This document shows, one piece after another, positions 17,074 to 25,430 of a stretch of DNA of 47,482 nt; position 1 is the first letter of the stretch; each line of letters begins with the position of its first letter. The translations under genes were made by a program, and so were the position numbers. The stretch covers positions 1 to 47,482 of the forward strand of contig DWUU01000004.1 in the NCBI GenBank assembly GCA_019120575.1, read 5' to 3'. The notes beneath the pieces are model-generated. The model had not been told where the DNA came from. It searched no databases and saw only the letters and a list, made by a program, of their open reading frames with translations. This DNA comes from Candidatus Mediterraneibacter quadrami (GTDB lineage Bacteria > Bacillota > Clostridia > Lachnospirales > Lachnospiraceae).

Positions 17074-18258
17074 ATGAGATTTCATTCATTTCTGATCAAA
17101 TACGGAGAGATCGGGATCAAGGGCAAGAACCGGTATATGTTTGAGGATGCGCTTGTCAGACAGATCCGCTACGCACTGAAAGATGTGGACGGCGAATTCC
17201 TCGTGCATAAATGCCACGGGCGCGTGTATGTGGACTGTAGCGGCGAGTATGACTTTGAAGGCGCGGCGGAGAGCCTGCAGAAAGTGTTCGGCATCGTGGG
17301 GATCTGCCCGGTGGTGCGCAAACCGGTGCAGGAGATCGGTGAACTCCGCAAAGACATCGTGGCCTATGTGGGCCAGATGTATCCGGAAGGCAACAGGACA
17401 TTCAAAGTGGAGGCGAGACGCGCGAACAAGCGGTATCCGCTCAACTCCATGGAGATCAACTGCGAACTGGGCGAGGCGGTCCTGGAAGCCTACCCGGAGA
17501 TGCGCGTGGATGTGCACAACCCGGATGTCAGGCTGAATGTGGAGATCCGGGAGGAAGTATATATCTATTCCGAGATCATCCCGGGACCGGGCGGTATGCC
17601 GGTCGGAACGAACGGCAGCGCCATGCTGCTCCTTTCCGGCGGGATCGACAGTCCGGTGGCGGGTTACATGATCGCCAAGCGGGGCGTGGAGATCGAGGCG
17701 GTTTACTTCCATGCGCCGCCGTATACGAGCGAGCGCGCCAAGGAGAAGGTGGTGGATCTGGCAAGGCTTGTATCTGCTTATGCAGGACCCATCAAACTGC
17801 ACATTGTAAACTTCACGGATATCCAGCTATATATCTATGAAAAATGCCCTCATGACGAGCTGACGATCATCATGCGCAGATATATGATGCGGATTGCGGA
17901 ACATTTCGCGAAGAAGGACGGATGTCTGGGGCTGATCACAGGCGAGAGCATCGGCCAGGTGGCGAGCCAGACCATGCAGAGCCTGGCGGCGACCAATGCG
18001 GTGTGCACCCTGCCGGTATACCGTCCGCTGATCGGATTTGACAAGAAAGAGATCGTGGAGATCTCGGAAAAGATCGACACGTATGAAGTTTCCATCCAGC
18101 CTTACGAGGACTGCTGTACGATCTTCGTGGCGAAGCATCCGGTGACAAAACCGAATGTGGAGCGGATCGCGAAGTCGGAGCTGAACCTGACGGAGAAGAT
18201 CGATGAGATGGTGAAGACGGCGGTGGAGACTGCAGAAGTGATCACGGTCGGAAAGTAA
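17074..18258 (+). CDS. thiI: tRNA 4-thiouridine sulfurtransferase ThiI
   Basis: The 394-residue protein has an N-terminal ferredoxin-like plus THUMP region (about 1-165) and a PP-loop ATPase with SGGIDS at 188-193. GLITGESIGQVASQTM follows in the adenylation domain. At this length there is no C-terminal rhodanese domain, so the persulfide must be delivered by another protein, most likely the desulfurase encoded just upstream. It makes s4U8 in tRNA, a near-UV photosensor, and may also feed thiazole synthesis. Confidence 0.96.
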   Translation: MRFHSFLIKYGEIGIKGKNRYMFEDALVRQIRYALKDVDGEFLVHKCHGRVYVDCSGEYDFEGAAESLQKVFGIVGICPVVRKPVQEIGELRKDIVAYVGQMYPEGNRTFKVEARRANKRYPLNSMEINCELGEAVLEAYPEMRVDVHNPDVRLNVEIREEVYIYSEIIPGPGGMPVGTNGSAMLLLSGGIDSPVAGYMIAKRGVEIEAVYFHAPPYTSERAKEKVVDLARLVSAYAGPIKLHIVNFTDIQLYIYEKCPHDELTIIMRRYMMRIAEHFAKKDGCLGLITGESIGQVASQTMQSLAATNAVCTLPVYRPLIGFDKKEIVEISEKIDTYEVSIQPYEDCCTIFVAKHPVTKPNVERIAKSELNLTEKIDEMVKTAVETAEVITVGK

Positions 18259-18279
18259 GAGAGTGAACAGACGGGCCCG

Positions 18280-18303
18280 CCTGCGGAGGATCCGCTCCGC
18301 GGG
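18280..18303 (+). terminator. GC-rich hairpin after thiI
   Basis: GCGGAG (18283-18288) pairs with CTCCGC (18295-18300) around GATCCG, with further G-C pairing outside. An A-rich rather than T-rich stretch follows, so it is a weak terminator candidate on the plus strand. Confidence 0.4.
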
Positions 18304-18315
18304 GCCTGCTCAATA

Positions 18316-18348
18316 AAAAAGAAGCTGCCTCATAACTGAGACAGCTTT
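18316..18348 (-). terminator. Rho-independent terminator of the HPr-like gene
   Basis: Read on the minus strand, AAAGCTGTCTCA pairs with TGAGGCAGCTT across a short loop and is followed by CTTTTTTATT. It sits about 16 bases after the HPr-like stop codon. Confidence 0.8.
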
Positions 18349-18363
18349 CTGTATGGACAATAA

Positions 18364-18597
18364 TTATTTGATGATGTAAGAATCAAGTGCAGCGAGGATC
18401 TCATCTACATTATCGTCTGCATGGATGTTCAGATCGATCGGCTTGGAAAGATCCAGGCTGAAGATTCCCATGATTGACTTAGCATCGATAACGTATCTTC
18501 CGGATACTAAATCGAAATCATTGTCATACTTTGTGATCTCGTTCACAAAAGATTTTACTTTGTCGATTGAGTTTAATGAAATCTGTACAGTTTTCAT
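18364..18597 (-). CDS. HPr-like protein lacking the active-site histidine
   Basis: The 77-residue protein aligns by eye with HPr. It starts KTVQISLNS, and VSGRYVIDAKSIMGIFSL corresponds to the HPr segment around the regulatory Ser46, which is kept. The GIHARPA active-site loop with His15 is missing and shortened (NSIDKVKSF), so it cannot carry PTS phosphate from enzyme I. That recalls Bacillus Crh, where His15 is replaced and only the Ser-phosphorylated form acts, as a CcpA cofactor. A regulatory role is inference. The gene stands alone on the minus strand with GGAGGGA before its ATG and its own terminator. Confidence 0.85.
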   Translation of the reverse strand: MKTVQISLNSIDKVKSFVNEITKYDNDFDLVSGRYVIDAKSIMGIFSLDLSKPIDLNIHADDNVDEILAALDSYIIK

Positions 18598-18718
18598 TTT
18601 CAGTCCCTCCTTGAATCATACAATAAAAATAAGCATGGGTTTTCTGAACCCTACGTCTATTCTAAGAGATGCACTGTTAAAAGTCAAGAAACAATAGAGG
18701 AAAAATGAGGTAAATTTG

Positions 18719-20011
18719 ATGGGTAAGAAAGCAGCTCTGCACAATCTGGGGTGCAAAGTAAACGCATATGAAACAGAAGCAATGCAGGAAATGCTCGAGA
18801 AGGCAGGGTACGAGATCGTGCCTTTTAAAGAAGGGGCGGACGTCTATGTCATCAACACCTGTACGGTGACAAATATCGCCGACCGGAAGTCCCGGCAGAT
18901 GCTGCACCGGGCGCGGAAGATGAACCCGGACGCCGTCGTCGTGGCGGCGGGCTGCTACGTCCAGGCGCAGGACGGGAAAGGTCAGGATCCGTGCATTGAC
19001 ATTGTGCTCGGCAACAATCATAAAAAAGACCTGGTGCGGATCCTGGACGAATACGCGGCAAAGCGCGCTTCTGCCGCGGAGATCGAAGACATCAGCCGCA
19101 CCCGCGAATATGAATCCCTGCATCTCACGAAACCGGGAGACCATACGAGGGCATACATTAAGGTCCAGGACGGATGCAACCAGTTCTGCACTTACTGCAT
19201 TATCCCTTATGCCCGCGGCCGGGTGCGCAGCCGCGTGATGGAGGATGTCCTGCGCGAGGTGCGGGAACTGGCGGAAGGCGGCTACAAAGAAGTCGTACTG
19301 ACAGGGATCCACCTGAGTTCCTACGGGATCGATTTTGACCGGGAACGGCATCTCCTGGAGCTGATCCGGGCGGTCCATGAGGTGGACGGCATTGAGCGGA
19401 TCCGGCTGGGGTCCCTGGAGCCCGGCATTATTACGGAGGAATTCGCGCGGGAGCTGAGCCGGATCCCGGAGATCTGCCCGCATTTCCACCTTTCCCTGCA
19501 GAGCGGGTGCGATGCAACGCTTAAGCGGATGAACCGCCGGTATACAAGCGCGGAATATGCTGAAAAATGCAGGATTTTAAGGGAATATTTTGATGATCCC
19601 GCCCTTACGACAGACGTGATCGTGGGATTCCCGGGGGAGACGGAAGAAGAATTCAGGGCGTCTTATGATTTTGTGGACAGCATTGATTTCTATGAGACGC
19701 ATATTTTCAAATATTCCAGACGGAGCGGGACGAAAGCGGCCGTCATGCCGGATCAGGTCAGCGAACAGGTGAAGGCAGAGCGAAGTGCAGTCATGATCAG
19801 ACTGGGCGAACGGAAGCGCGCCGCTTATGAGAAACGGTACGTCGGCCGGGAAGTTGAAGTGCTGGTGGAAGAAGATGCGGTCATGGACGGACGCTGCGTC
19901 CAGGTGGGCCATACAAAAGAGTATATTAAGGTTGCGCTGGAAAGTAATGAGGATCTGAAAAACCGGATCGTAAAAATGCGTATTGAAAATGATTCACAAA
20001 TTATGCATTGA
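18719..20011 (+). CDS. mtaB: tRNA t6A37 methylthiotransferase MtaB
   Basis: From ATG 18719 (TGAGGT eight bases upstream; an adjacent TTG is less likely) the protein is 430 residues. It has the three MTTase parts: an N-terminal UPF0004 domain (LHNLGCKVNAYE, INTCTVTNIADRKSRQ, AAGCYVQ), a radical SAM domain with CNQFCTYCIIP, and a C-terminal TRAM domain (from about 365). The NLGCKVN start and CIIPYARGR mark MtaB rather than MiaB or RimO. It adds the 2-methylthio group to t6A37 of tRNAs reading ANN codons. It is divergent from the HPr-like gene. Confidence 0.94.
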   Translation: MGKKAALHNLGCKVNAYETEAMQEMLEKAGYEIVPFKEGADVYVINTCTVTNIADRKSRQMLHRARKMNPDAVVVAAGCYVQAQDGKGQDPCIDIVLGNNHKKDLVRILDEYAAKRASAAEIEDISRTREYESLHLTKPGDHTRAYIKVQDGCNQFCTYCIIPYARGRVRSRVMEDVLREVRELAEGGYKEVVLTGIHLSSYGIDFDRERHLLELIRAVHEVDGIERIRLGSLEPGIITEEFARELSRIPEICPHFHLSLQSGCDATLKRMNRRYTSAEYAEKCRILREYFDDPALTTDVIVGFPGETEEEFRASYDFVDSIDFYETHIFKYSRRSGTKAAVMPDQVSEQVKAERSAVMIRLGERKRAAYEKRYVGREVEVLVEEDAVMDGRCVQVGHTKEYIKVALESNEDLKNRIVKMRIENDSQIMH

Positions 20012-20036
20012 ATTTTACAGGCGAGTATATTAGAAT
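20008..20036 (+). promoter_or_regulatory. Promoter upstream of ireB
   Basis: TTGAAT (20008-20013) and TAGAAT (20031-20036) are spaced by 17 bp. The -35 overlaps the mtaB stop codon, so the ireB group has its own start of transcription. Confidence 0.6.
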
Positions 20037-20087
20037 GATAAATAGGGATTTTAGTATTAAAATCTATGAAAAAAGGAGGACGTAAAG

Positions 20088-20351
20088 ATGAGTGATCTTA
20101 GTAATACACAGTTCTTCCAGGTTGAGCCGGGGCCGCAGATCTCCGCAAAAGACATCTTAGAGATCGTGTTCAAGGCTCTCAAGGAGAAAGGATACAATCC
20201 GGTCAATCAGATCGTCGGATACATCATGTCAGGCGATCCGACCTATATTACCAGCTATAACGGGGCGAGAAGCCTGGTTATGAAAGTGGAGCGGGACGAG
20301 CTCGTGGAAGAACTGTTAAAAGCGTATATCGAACATAATTCATGGGTATAA
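20088..20351 (+). CDS. ireB: IreB family regulatory phosphoprotein (UPF0297)
   Basis: The 87-residue protein matches the family throughout: NTQFFQV near the start, [20 protein letters not shown] in the middle and AYIEHNSW at the end. In enterococci IreB is a Thr-phosphorylated target of the IreK Ser/Thr kinase and tunes cephalosporin resistance. The Thr in the N-terminal SNTQFF segment fits that role. AAAAAGGAGG lies upstream. The ireB-ruvX-DUF1292 order is the same as yrzL-yrrK-yrzB in Bacillus. Confidence 0.95.
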   Translation: MSDLSNTQFFQVEPGPQISAKDILEIVFKALKEKGYNPVNQIVGYIMSGDPTYITSYNGARSLVMKVERDELVEELLKAYIEHNSWV

Positions 20352-20357
20352 TCTGTC

Positions 20358-20804
20358 ATGAGGATCATGGGGCTTGATTACGGGACCAAAACCGTCGGAG
20401 TCGCAGTCAGCGACCCCCTCGGGATCACGGCCCAGGCGGTCGAGACGATCACCAGGAAAGAGGAAAACAAACTGAGAAAGACCTGCGCCCGGATTGAGGC
20501 GCTGATCGCTGAATACGGGGTTGAAAGGATCGTTCTAGGTTTTCCGAAACACATGAATAATGATATTGGGGAGCGCGCGGAAAAAGCGCTGGAGTTCCGG
20601 GACATGCTCGCACGCCGCACCGGCCTTGAAGTCGTTATGTGGGACGAAAGGCTGACAACGGTGAGTGCGGAACGTACGCTGATGGAGAGCGGGGTACGGC
20701 GTGAGAACCGTAAAAAGCATATCGATCAGATCGCGGCAGTATTCATCCTGCAGGGATATCTGGATATGCTCAGTATGCGTCAGGGGACAGAAACCGGACA
20801 TTGA
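20358..20804 (+). CDS. ruvX: Holliday junction resolvase-like protein RuvX/YqgF
   Basis: The 148-residue RNase H-fold protein has [19 protein letters not shown] at the N-terminus with the first acidic residue, [16 protein letters not shown] in the middle and [12 protein letters not shown] with further catalytic acids. Homologues take part in 16S rRNA 5' processing and were proposed as junction resolvases. It follows ireB after six bases. An ATG nine bases downstream is possible but would remove the conserved start. Confidence 0.95.
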   Translation: MRIMGLDYGTKTVGVAVSDPLGITAQAVETITRKEENKLRKTCARIEALIAEYGVERIVLGFPKHMNNDIGERAEKALEFRDMLARRTGLEVVMWDERLTTVSAERTLMESGVRRENRKKHIDQIAAVFILQGYLDMLSMRQGTETGH

Positions 20805-20825
20805 ACAGGATAAGGGGCATTATCA

Positions 20826-21086
20826 ATGGAAAAAGTAAGATTTAATTCTGCAGACGGCAGCGGGGCAGATGAATTTTTTGTGCTTGAAGAGACCAGGATC
20901 GGCGGGAGTACATATCTTCTGGTCACAGATTCAGAGGAAGACGACGCAGAGTGCCTGATCTTAAAAGAATCCGAAGGATCAGCTGCGGATGACAGGGTAT
21001 TTGAGATCGTTGAAGACGAGACAGAACTGGTGGCGGTTTCAAAAGTATTCGAGGAACTGCTTGAAGACGTAAATATTGAAATGTAG
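20826..21086 (+). CDS. DUF1292 domain-containing protein (UPF0473)
   Basis: The 86-residue acidic protein has the family pattern: an N-terminal FNSADGSGADEFFVLEETRI followed by YLLVTDSEED and a C-terminal VFEELLED. Its position after ireB and ruvX is the standard Firmicutes arrangement (yrzB in Bacillus). The function is unknown. AAGGGG is eight bases upstream of the ATG. Confidence 0.92.
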   Translation: MEKVRFNSADGSGADEFFVLEETRIGGSTYLLVTDSEEDDAECLILKESEGSAADDRVFEIVEDETELVAVSKVFEELLEDVNIEM

Positions 21087-21142
21087 GATCTTACAGATCT
21101 TTACAATAGAATTACTTAACTGCGGGGGAAGAAAGAACACGC

Positions 21143-21625
21143 ATGGAACAGAAGAACACAGAGAAACTGCTCAAAGAAAAGCTTCGTGAAAAAGGGCTGA
21201 AGGTCACGCAGCAGAGGATCCTTGTGCTTTCGGCGCTTGAGCAGAACAGCGGGGCCCATATGACAGCCGAGGAAATCTGTGAACTGGTGTCGCAAGAATA
21301 TCCGGAGATCGGACTTGCTACGGTGTACCGTACGCTTCAGCTCCTTCTGGACATGCAGCTCGTGGACCGCATCAATCTGGATGACGGATGTGTGAGGTAT
21401 GAGATCGGACATCTGCTGAAAGGCAGTGAAAAGCACAATCACCATCACCTGATATGCAGATCGTGCGGGAAAGTGATCCCGTTTGACGGGGATCTGCTCG
21501 AAGGCCTCGAGCAGCATATCGAGGAGACGGCGGGATTTCATGTGCTTGACCATGAGGTGAAGTTCTACGGTCTGTGCAGTGAGTGTATGAAAACGCAGAA
21601 ATCAATGGAGGTGTTTACTGGTTGA
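21143..21625 (+). CDS. Fur family metal-dependent regulator
   Basis: The 160-residue protein has the Fur winged helix (KVTQQRILVLSALEQ, then EIGLATVYRTLQLLLDM) and a dimerisation domain with HNHHHLICRSCGKV and CSECM, the two Cys pairs that bind structural zinc. Whether it senses iron (Fur), peroxide (PerR) or zinc (Zur) cannot be settled by eye. Its stop overlaps the TTG start of the RNase J gene by four bases, an unexpected coupling of a metal regulator to an RNase. Confidence 0.92.
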   Translation: MEQKNTEKLLKEKLREKGLKVTQQRILVLSALEQNSGAHMTAEEICELVSQEYPEIGLATVYRTLQLLLDMQLVDRINLDDGCVRYEIGHLLKGSEKHNHHHLICRSCGKVIPFDGDLLEGLEQHIEETAGFHVLDHEVKFYGLCSECMKTQKSMEVFTG

Positions 21626-23292
21626 AAAAGGAAAAGAAAGGAAAACTGCGGATCATCCCGCTGGGCGGCCTTGAGCAGATCGGCATGAACATTACTGCTT
21701 TTGAATATGAAGACAGTATCGTGGTCGTGGACTGTGGACTGGCATTCCCGGAGGATGACATGCTGGGCATCGACCTGGTGATCCCGGACGTGACATATCT
21801 GAAGGATAACGCGTCCAAACTGAAAGGATTCGTGATCACCCACGGACATGAGGACCATATCGGAGCGCTGCCCTATGTACTCAAAGAGATCAATCTCCCC
21901 ATCTACACAACGAAGCTTACGATGGGTATTATCGAAAACAAATTAAAAGAACACAATCTGCTGCGGACCACAAGACGCAAGGTGGTGCAGCACGGACAGT
22001 CCATCAATCTGGGCCAGTTCCGGATCGAGTTCATTAAGACGAACCACAGCATCCAGGATGCGTCCGCACTGGCGATCTATTCGCCGGCAGGCGTGGTTGT
22101 CCACACAGGTGACTTTAAGGTGGATTACACACCGGTGTTCGGTGACGCCATCGATCTTCAGCGCTTTGCGGAGATCGGCAAGAAGGGCGTGCTCGCGCTG
22201 ATGTCCGACAGTACAAATGCAGAACGCCGCGGCTTTACACAGTCCGAGCGGACGGTCGGCATTACGTTCGATCACATTTTCGCGGAGCATCAGAATACCC
22301 GTCTGATCATTGCCACGTTCGCATCCAATGTGGACCGTGTGCAGCAGATCATCAACTCTGCCTATAAATATGGCAGAAAGGTTGTAGTGGAAGGCCGGAG
22401 CATGGTAAATATCATTGCCACGGCTTCAGAGCTGGGCTATCTGAACGTGCCGGACAATACGCTGATCGAGATCGACGAGATGAAGAATTATCCACCGGAG
22501 AAGATGGTCCTGATCACGACCGGAAGCCAGGGCGAGTCCATGGCTGCGCTGTCGAGGATGGCGGCGGACGTACACCGCAAGGTGACGATCCAGCCCAACG
22601 ATACGATCATCTTCAGTTCCAACCCGATCCCGGGAAATGAGAAGTCCGTATCCCGCGTGATCAACGAGCTGTCCGCAAAAGGTGCGGAAGTGATCTTCCA
22701 GGATACCCATGTATCAGGGCATGCCTGCCAGGAAGAACTGAAACTGATCTATTCCCTGGTGAAACCGAAATACGCGATCCCGGTGCACGGTGAATACCGT
22801 CATCTGAAGGCCAACGCTGAAGTTGCGAAAAGCCTCGGGATCCCGAAGCAGAACATTTTCATCATCCAGTCCGGCGATGTGCTGGAACTCGATGAAGAGT
22901 CTGCAAAAGTGGCAGATAAGGTGCATACCGGCGCCGTACTTGTTGACGGCCTTGGTGTGGGCGATGTGGGAAATATCGTACTGCGCGACCGTCAGCATCT
23001 GGCGGAAGACGGTATCATTATTGTCGTGCTCACGCTCGAGCGGCGCACGAACCGGCTGCTTGCCGGCCCGGATATCGTTTCCAGAGGATTCGTGTATGTA
23101 AGAGAGTCTGAGCAGTTGATGGAAGACGCGAGACAAGCGGTTTCCGACGCTCTTGACAAATGTCTCGGAAGCCGGCATACAGACTGGAATAAGATCAAGA
23201 TGGTGATCCGCGACGCAATGAACGACTATATCTGGAAGAAGACAAAACGTCGTCCGATGGTGATCCCGATCATCATGGATGTAGATGTTTAG
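21622..23292 (+). CDS. rnj: Ribonuclease J
   Basis: The 556-residue length is normal. The metallo-beta-lactamase core has the HGHEDH zinc motif (FVITHGHEDHIGALPYV, about 69-85), and a beta-CASP domain and C-terminal domain follow. The best start is TTG 21622, 10 bases after GGAGG (21607-21611) and overlapping the Fur stop as TTGA. A longer in-frame ATG lies inside the Fur gene without a ribosome site. RNase J is the Firmicutes 5'-3' exonuclease/endonuclease for mRNA decay and rRNA maturation. Confidence 0.95.
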   Translation: MKKEKKGKLRIIPLGGLEQIGMNITAFEYEDSIVVVDCGLAFPEDDMLGIDLVIPDVTYLKDNASKLKGFVITHGHEDHIGALPYVLKEINLPIYTTKLTMGIIENKLKEHNLLRTTRRKVVQHGQSINLGQFRIEFIKTNHSIQDASALAIYSPAGVVVHTGDFKVDYTPVFGDAIDLQRFAEIGKKGVLALMSDSTNAERRGFTQSERTVGITFDHIFAEHQNTRLIIATFASNVDRVQQIINSAYKYGRKVVVEGRSMVNIIATASELGYLNVPDNTLIEIDEMKNYPPEKMVLITTGSQGESMAALSRMAADVHRKVTIQPNDTIIFSSNPIPGNEKSVSRVINELSAKGAEVIFQDTHVSGHACQEELKLIYSLVKPKYAIPVHGEYRHLKANAEVAKSLGIPKQNIFIIQSGDVLELDEESAKVADKVHTGAVLVDGLGVGDVGNIVLRDRQHLAEDGIIIVVLTLERRTNRLLAGPDIVSRGFVYVRESEQLMEDARQAVSDALDKCLGSRHTDWNKIKMVIRDAMNDYIWKKTKRRPMVIPIIMDVDV

Positions 23293-23337
23293 GTTTTAAA
23301 GAAAATATTTTAAACACAAAGAAACTTGTTAATGACG

Positions 23338-23364
23338 GTGCACAGGGTGATATACTCTGTGCAC
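23338..23364 (+). promoter_or_regulatory. Inverted repeat around an extended -10 upstream of trmR
   Basis: GTGCACAG (23338-23345) and CTGTGCAC (23357-23364) are perfect 8-bp arms. Between them lies TGATATACT, an extended -10 (TATACT at 23351-23356). A protein bound to the arms would cover the promoter; alternatively the repeat forms a leader hairpin. Confidence 0.45.
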
Positions 23365-23391
23365 CTGTGTCGGTTAAAGGGGATATTGTAC

Positions 23392-24042
23392 ATGATCGTA
23401 GATGAACGGATCGTTACATTTATCAATTCGCTGGATACAAAAAACAGCGAACTTCTGGAGACGATCGAAAAGGAAGCGCGCAGAGGCGATGTACCTGTCA
23501 TACGTAGAGAAATGCAGAGCTTTCTCAAAGTTCTGTTGATGTTGAAGCAGCCGGCGAATATTCTTGAAGTCGGGACTGCGGTGGGATTTTCGGCGCTGCT
23601 GATGAGCGAGTCCGTCCCGGCCGGATGCCGGATCACAACGATCGAGAACTATGAGAAGCGGATCCCGGTGGCGAGGGAGAATTTCCGCCGCGCCGGGAAA
23701 GAGGAACAGATCACTCTGATCGAGGGTGATGCGGCAGATGTCCTGAAAACACTTGAAGGACCTTATGATTTTATCTTTATGGATGCGGCAAAAGGGCAGT
23801 ATATCCATTTCCTTCCGGAGATTCTGCGGCTGCTCCCGACGGGCGGCTGCCTGGTATCCGACAATGTGATGCAGGACGGAGATGTGATCGAATCCAGGTT
23901 TGCCGTGGAGCGGCGCAACCGGACGATCCACGCAAGGATGCGGGAATATCTGTATGAACTGAAGCACCACCCGGAGCTGGAGACATCGATCATTCCTCTG
24001 GGAGATGGAGTGGCTGTAAGCGTGAAAAGTAAACTTAATTGA
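23392..24042 (+). CDS. trmR: tRNA 5-hydroxyuridine methyltransferase TrmR (O-methyltransferase family)
   Basis: From ATG 23392 (AAAGGGG nine bases upstream) the protein is 216 residues. SAM-binding ILEVGTAVGFSALLMS and metal-site FIFMDAAKGQY place it in the caffeoyl-CoA/catechol O-methyltransferase-like family. In Bacillus the homologue YrrM methylates ho5U34 to mo5U34 in tRNA and its gene precedes the U32 genes trhP1/trhP2. The same neighbour follows here, which supports this specific assignment over a generic O-methyltransferase. Confidence 0.88.
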   Translation: MIVDERIVTFINSLDTKNSELLETIEKEARRGDVPVIRREMQSFLKVLLMLKQPANILEVGTAVGFSALLMSESVPAGCRITTIENYEKRIPVARENFRRAGKEEQITLIEGDAADVLKTLEGPYDFIFMDAAKGQYIHFLPEILRLLPTGGCLVSDNVMQDGDVIESRFAVERRNRTIHARMREYLYELKHHPELETSIIPLGDGVAVSVKSKLN

Positions 24043-24094
24043 AGCATGAGAAAATATTCGGTGACGGATTGAATAACAGAAAGGAAACAAAACA

Positions 24095-25318
24095 ATGAGC
24101 AGACACCCTGAACTGCTGGTTCCGGCCAGCAGCCTGGAAGTACTGAAGACAGCGGTTATCTTCGGAGCGGACGCCGTTTACATCGGCGGCGAGGCTTTCG
24201 GCCTGCGCGCCAAAGCGAAAAACTTCTCCATGGAGGAGATGAAAGAAGGGATCCGTTTCGCACATGAGCATGGGGTAAAGGTTTACGTGACGGCCAATAT
24301 CCTTGCGCACAATGAGGACCTGCCGGGCGTGCGGGAATATTTTGAAGAACTGAGAGAGATCCGGCCGGATGCACTGATCATCGCGGATCCGGGTGTGTTC
24401 GAGATCGCGAAAGAAGTGTGCCCGGAGATTGAGCGTCATATCAGCACCCAGGCCAACAATACCAATTACGGCACCTATAATTTCTGGTACCGCCAGGGCG
24501 CCAGCCGCGTGGTGTCGGCCCGGGAACTGTCCATGGAAGAAATAAAAGAACTCAGGGCCAATATTCCGGACGACCTGGAGATCGAGACCTTCATCCACGG
24601 GGCAATGTGCATTTCCTATTCCGGCCGTTGCCTGCTGAGCAATTATTTTACCGGCCGCGACGCCAACCGTGGCGCCTGCACGCATCCATGCCGCTGGAAA
24701 TACGCGGTGGTTGAGGAGACCCGGCCGGGCGAATACATGCCGGTCTATGAAAACGAGCGGGGAACTTATATCTTCAATTCCAAAGATCTGTGCATGATCG
24801 AGTACATCCCGGAACTGATCGACGCCGGCATTGACAGCTTCAAGATCGAGGGGCGGATGAAGACGGCCCTCTATGTGGCGACAGTGGCCCGCACATACAG
24901 GAAAGCCATTGATGATTATCAGAAAGACCCGGAGCTGTACCGGAAGAATATGCCCTGGTATCTGGACCAGATATCCAACTGTACTTACCGTCAGTTTACG
25001 ACCGGATTTTTCTTCGGGAAGCCGGACGAGAACACCCAGATCTATGACAGCAACACCTACAATAAAGAATACACCTATCTCGGGATCGTTCATGAAGTCA
25101 GGGGCGGTCTGTGCCGGATCGAGCAGAGAAATAAATTCTCTGTGGGAGAGATGATTGAGATCATGAAGCCGGACGGAAGAAATGTCGAGGTGCAGGTGAA
25201 GAGGATCCTGAATGAAGAGGGCGAAGAGCAGGAAAGCGCGCCCCACTCAAAACAGGTGCTGTGGGTGGAACTGTCGGAAGCGCCGGCGGAATACGATCTG
25301 CTGCGGCGGAAGGAGTGA
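24095..25318 (+). CDS. U32 family protein, tRNA uridine 5-hydroxylation (TrhP-type)
   Basis: The 407-residue protein carries the U32 signature ETFIHGAMCISYSGRCLLS (about 167-185) with its Cys residues, plus further Cys in the RGACTHPCRW segment that may hold an Fe-S cluster. HPELLVPASSLEVLKTAV at the start is typical. U32 proteins next to trmR install 5-hydroxyuridine at tRNA position 34 using prephenate (TrhP). Bacillus has two adjacent paralogues; here there is only one. Older annotations call it a collagenase-like peptidase. Confidence 0.88.
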   Translation: MSRHPELLVPASSLEVLKTAVIFGADAVYIGGEAFGLRAKAKNFSMEEMKEGIRFAHEHGVKVYVTANILAHNEDLPGVREYFEELREIRPDALIIADPGVFEIAKEVCPEIERHISTQANNTNYGTYNFWYRQGASRVVSARELSMEEIKELRANIPDDLEIETFIHGAMCISYSGRCLLSNYFTGRDANRGACTHPCRWKYAVVEETRPGEYMPVYENERGTYIFNSKDLCMIEYIPELIDAGIDSFKIEGRMKTALYVATVARTYRKAIDDYQKDPELYRKNMPWYLDQISNCTYRQFTTGFFFGKPDENTQIYDSNTYNKEYTYLGIVHEVRGGLCRIEQRNKFSVGEMIEIMKPDGRNVEVQVKRILNEEGEEQESAPHSKQVLWVELSEAPAEYDLLRRKE

Positions 25319-25430
25319 AATTCCTGTTTTCCGGACAGCCTGTTGTTTGCCGGATCTGTTCTACACCCTTGAAGCATAAATGAAAAACACTTAAAGGATT
25401 TACAGTTTAAAAATAGCATTTATATATTTA

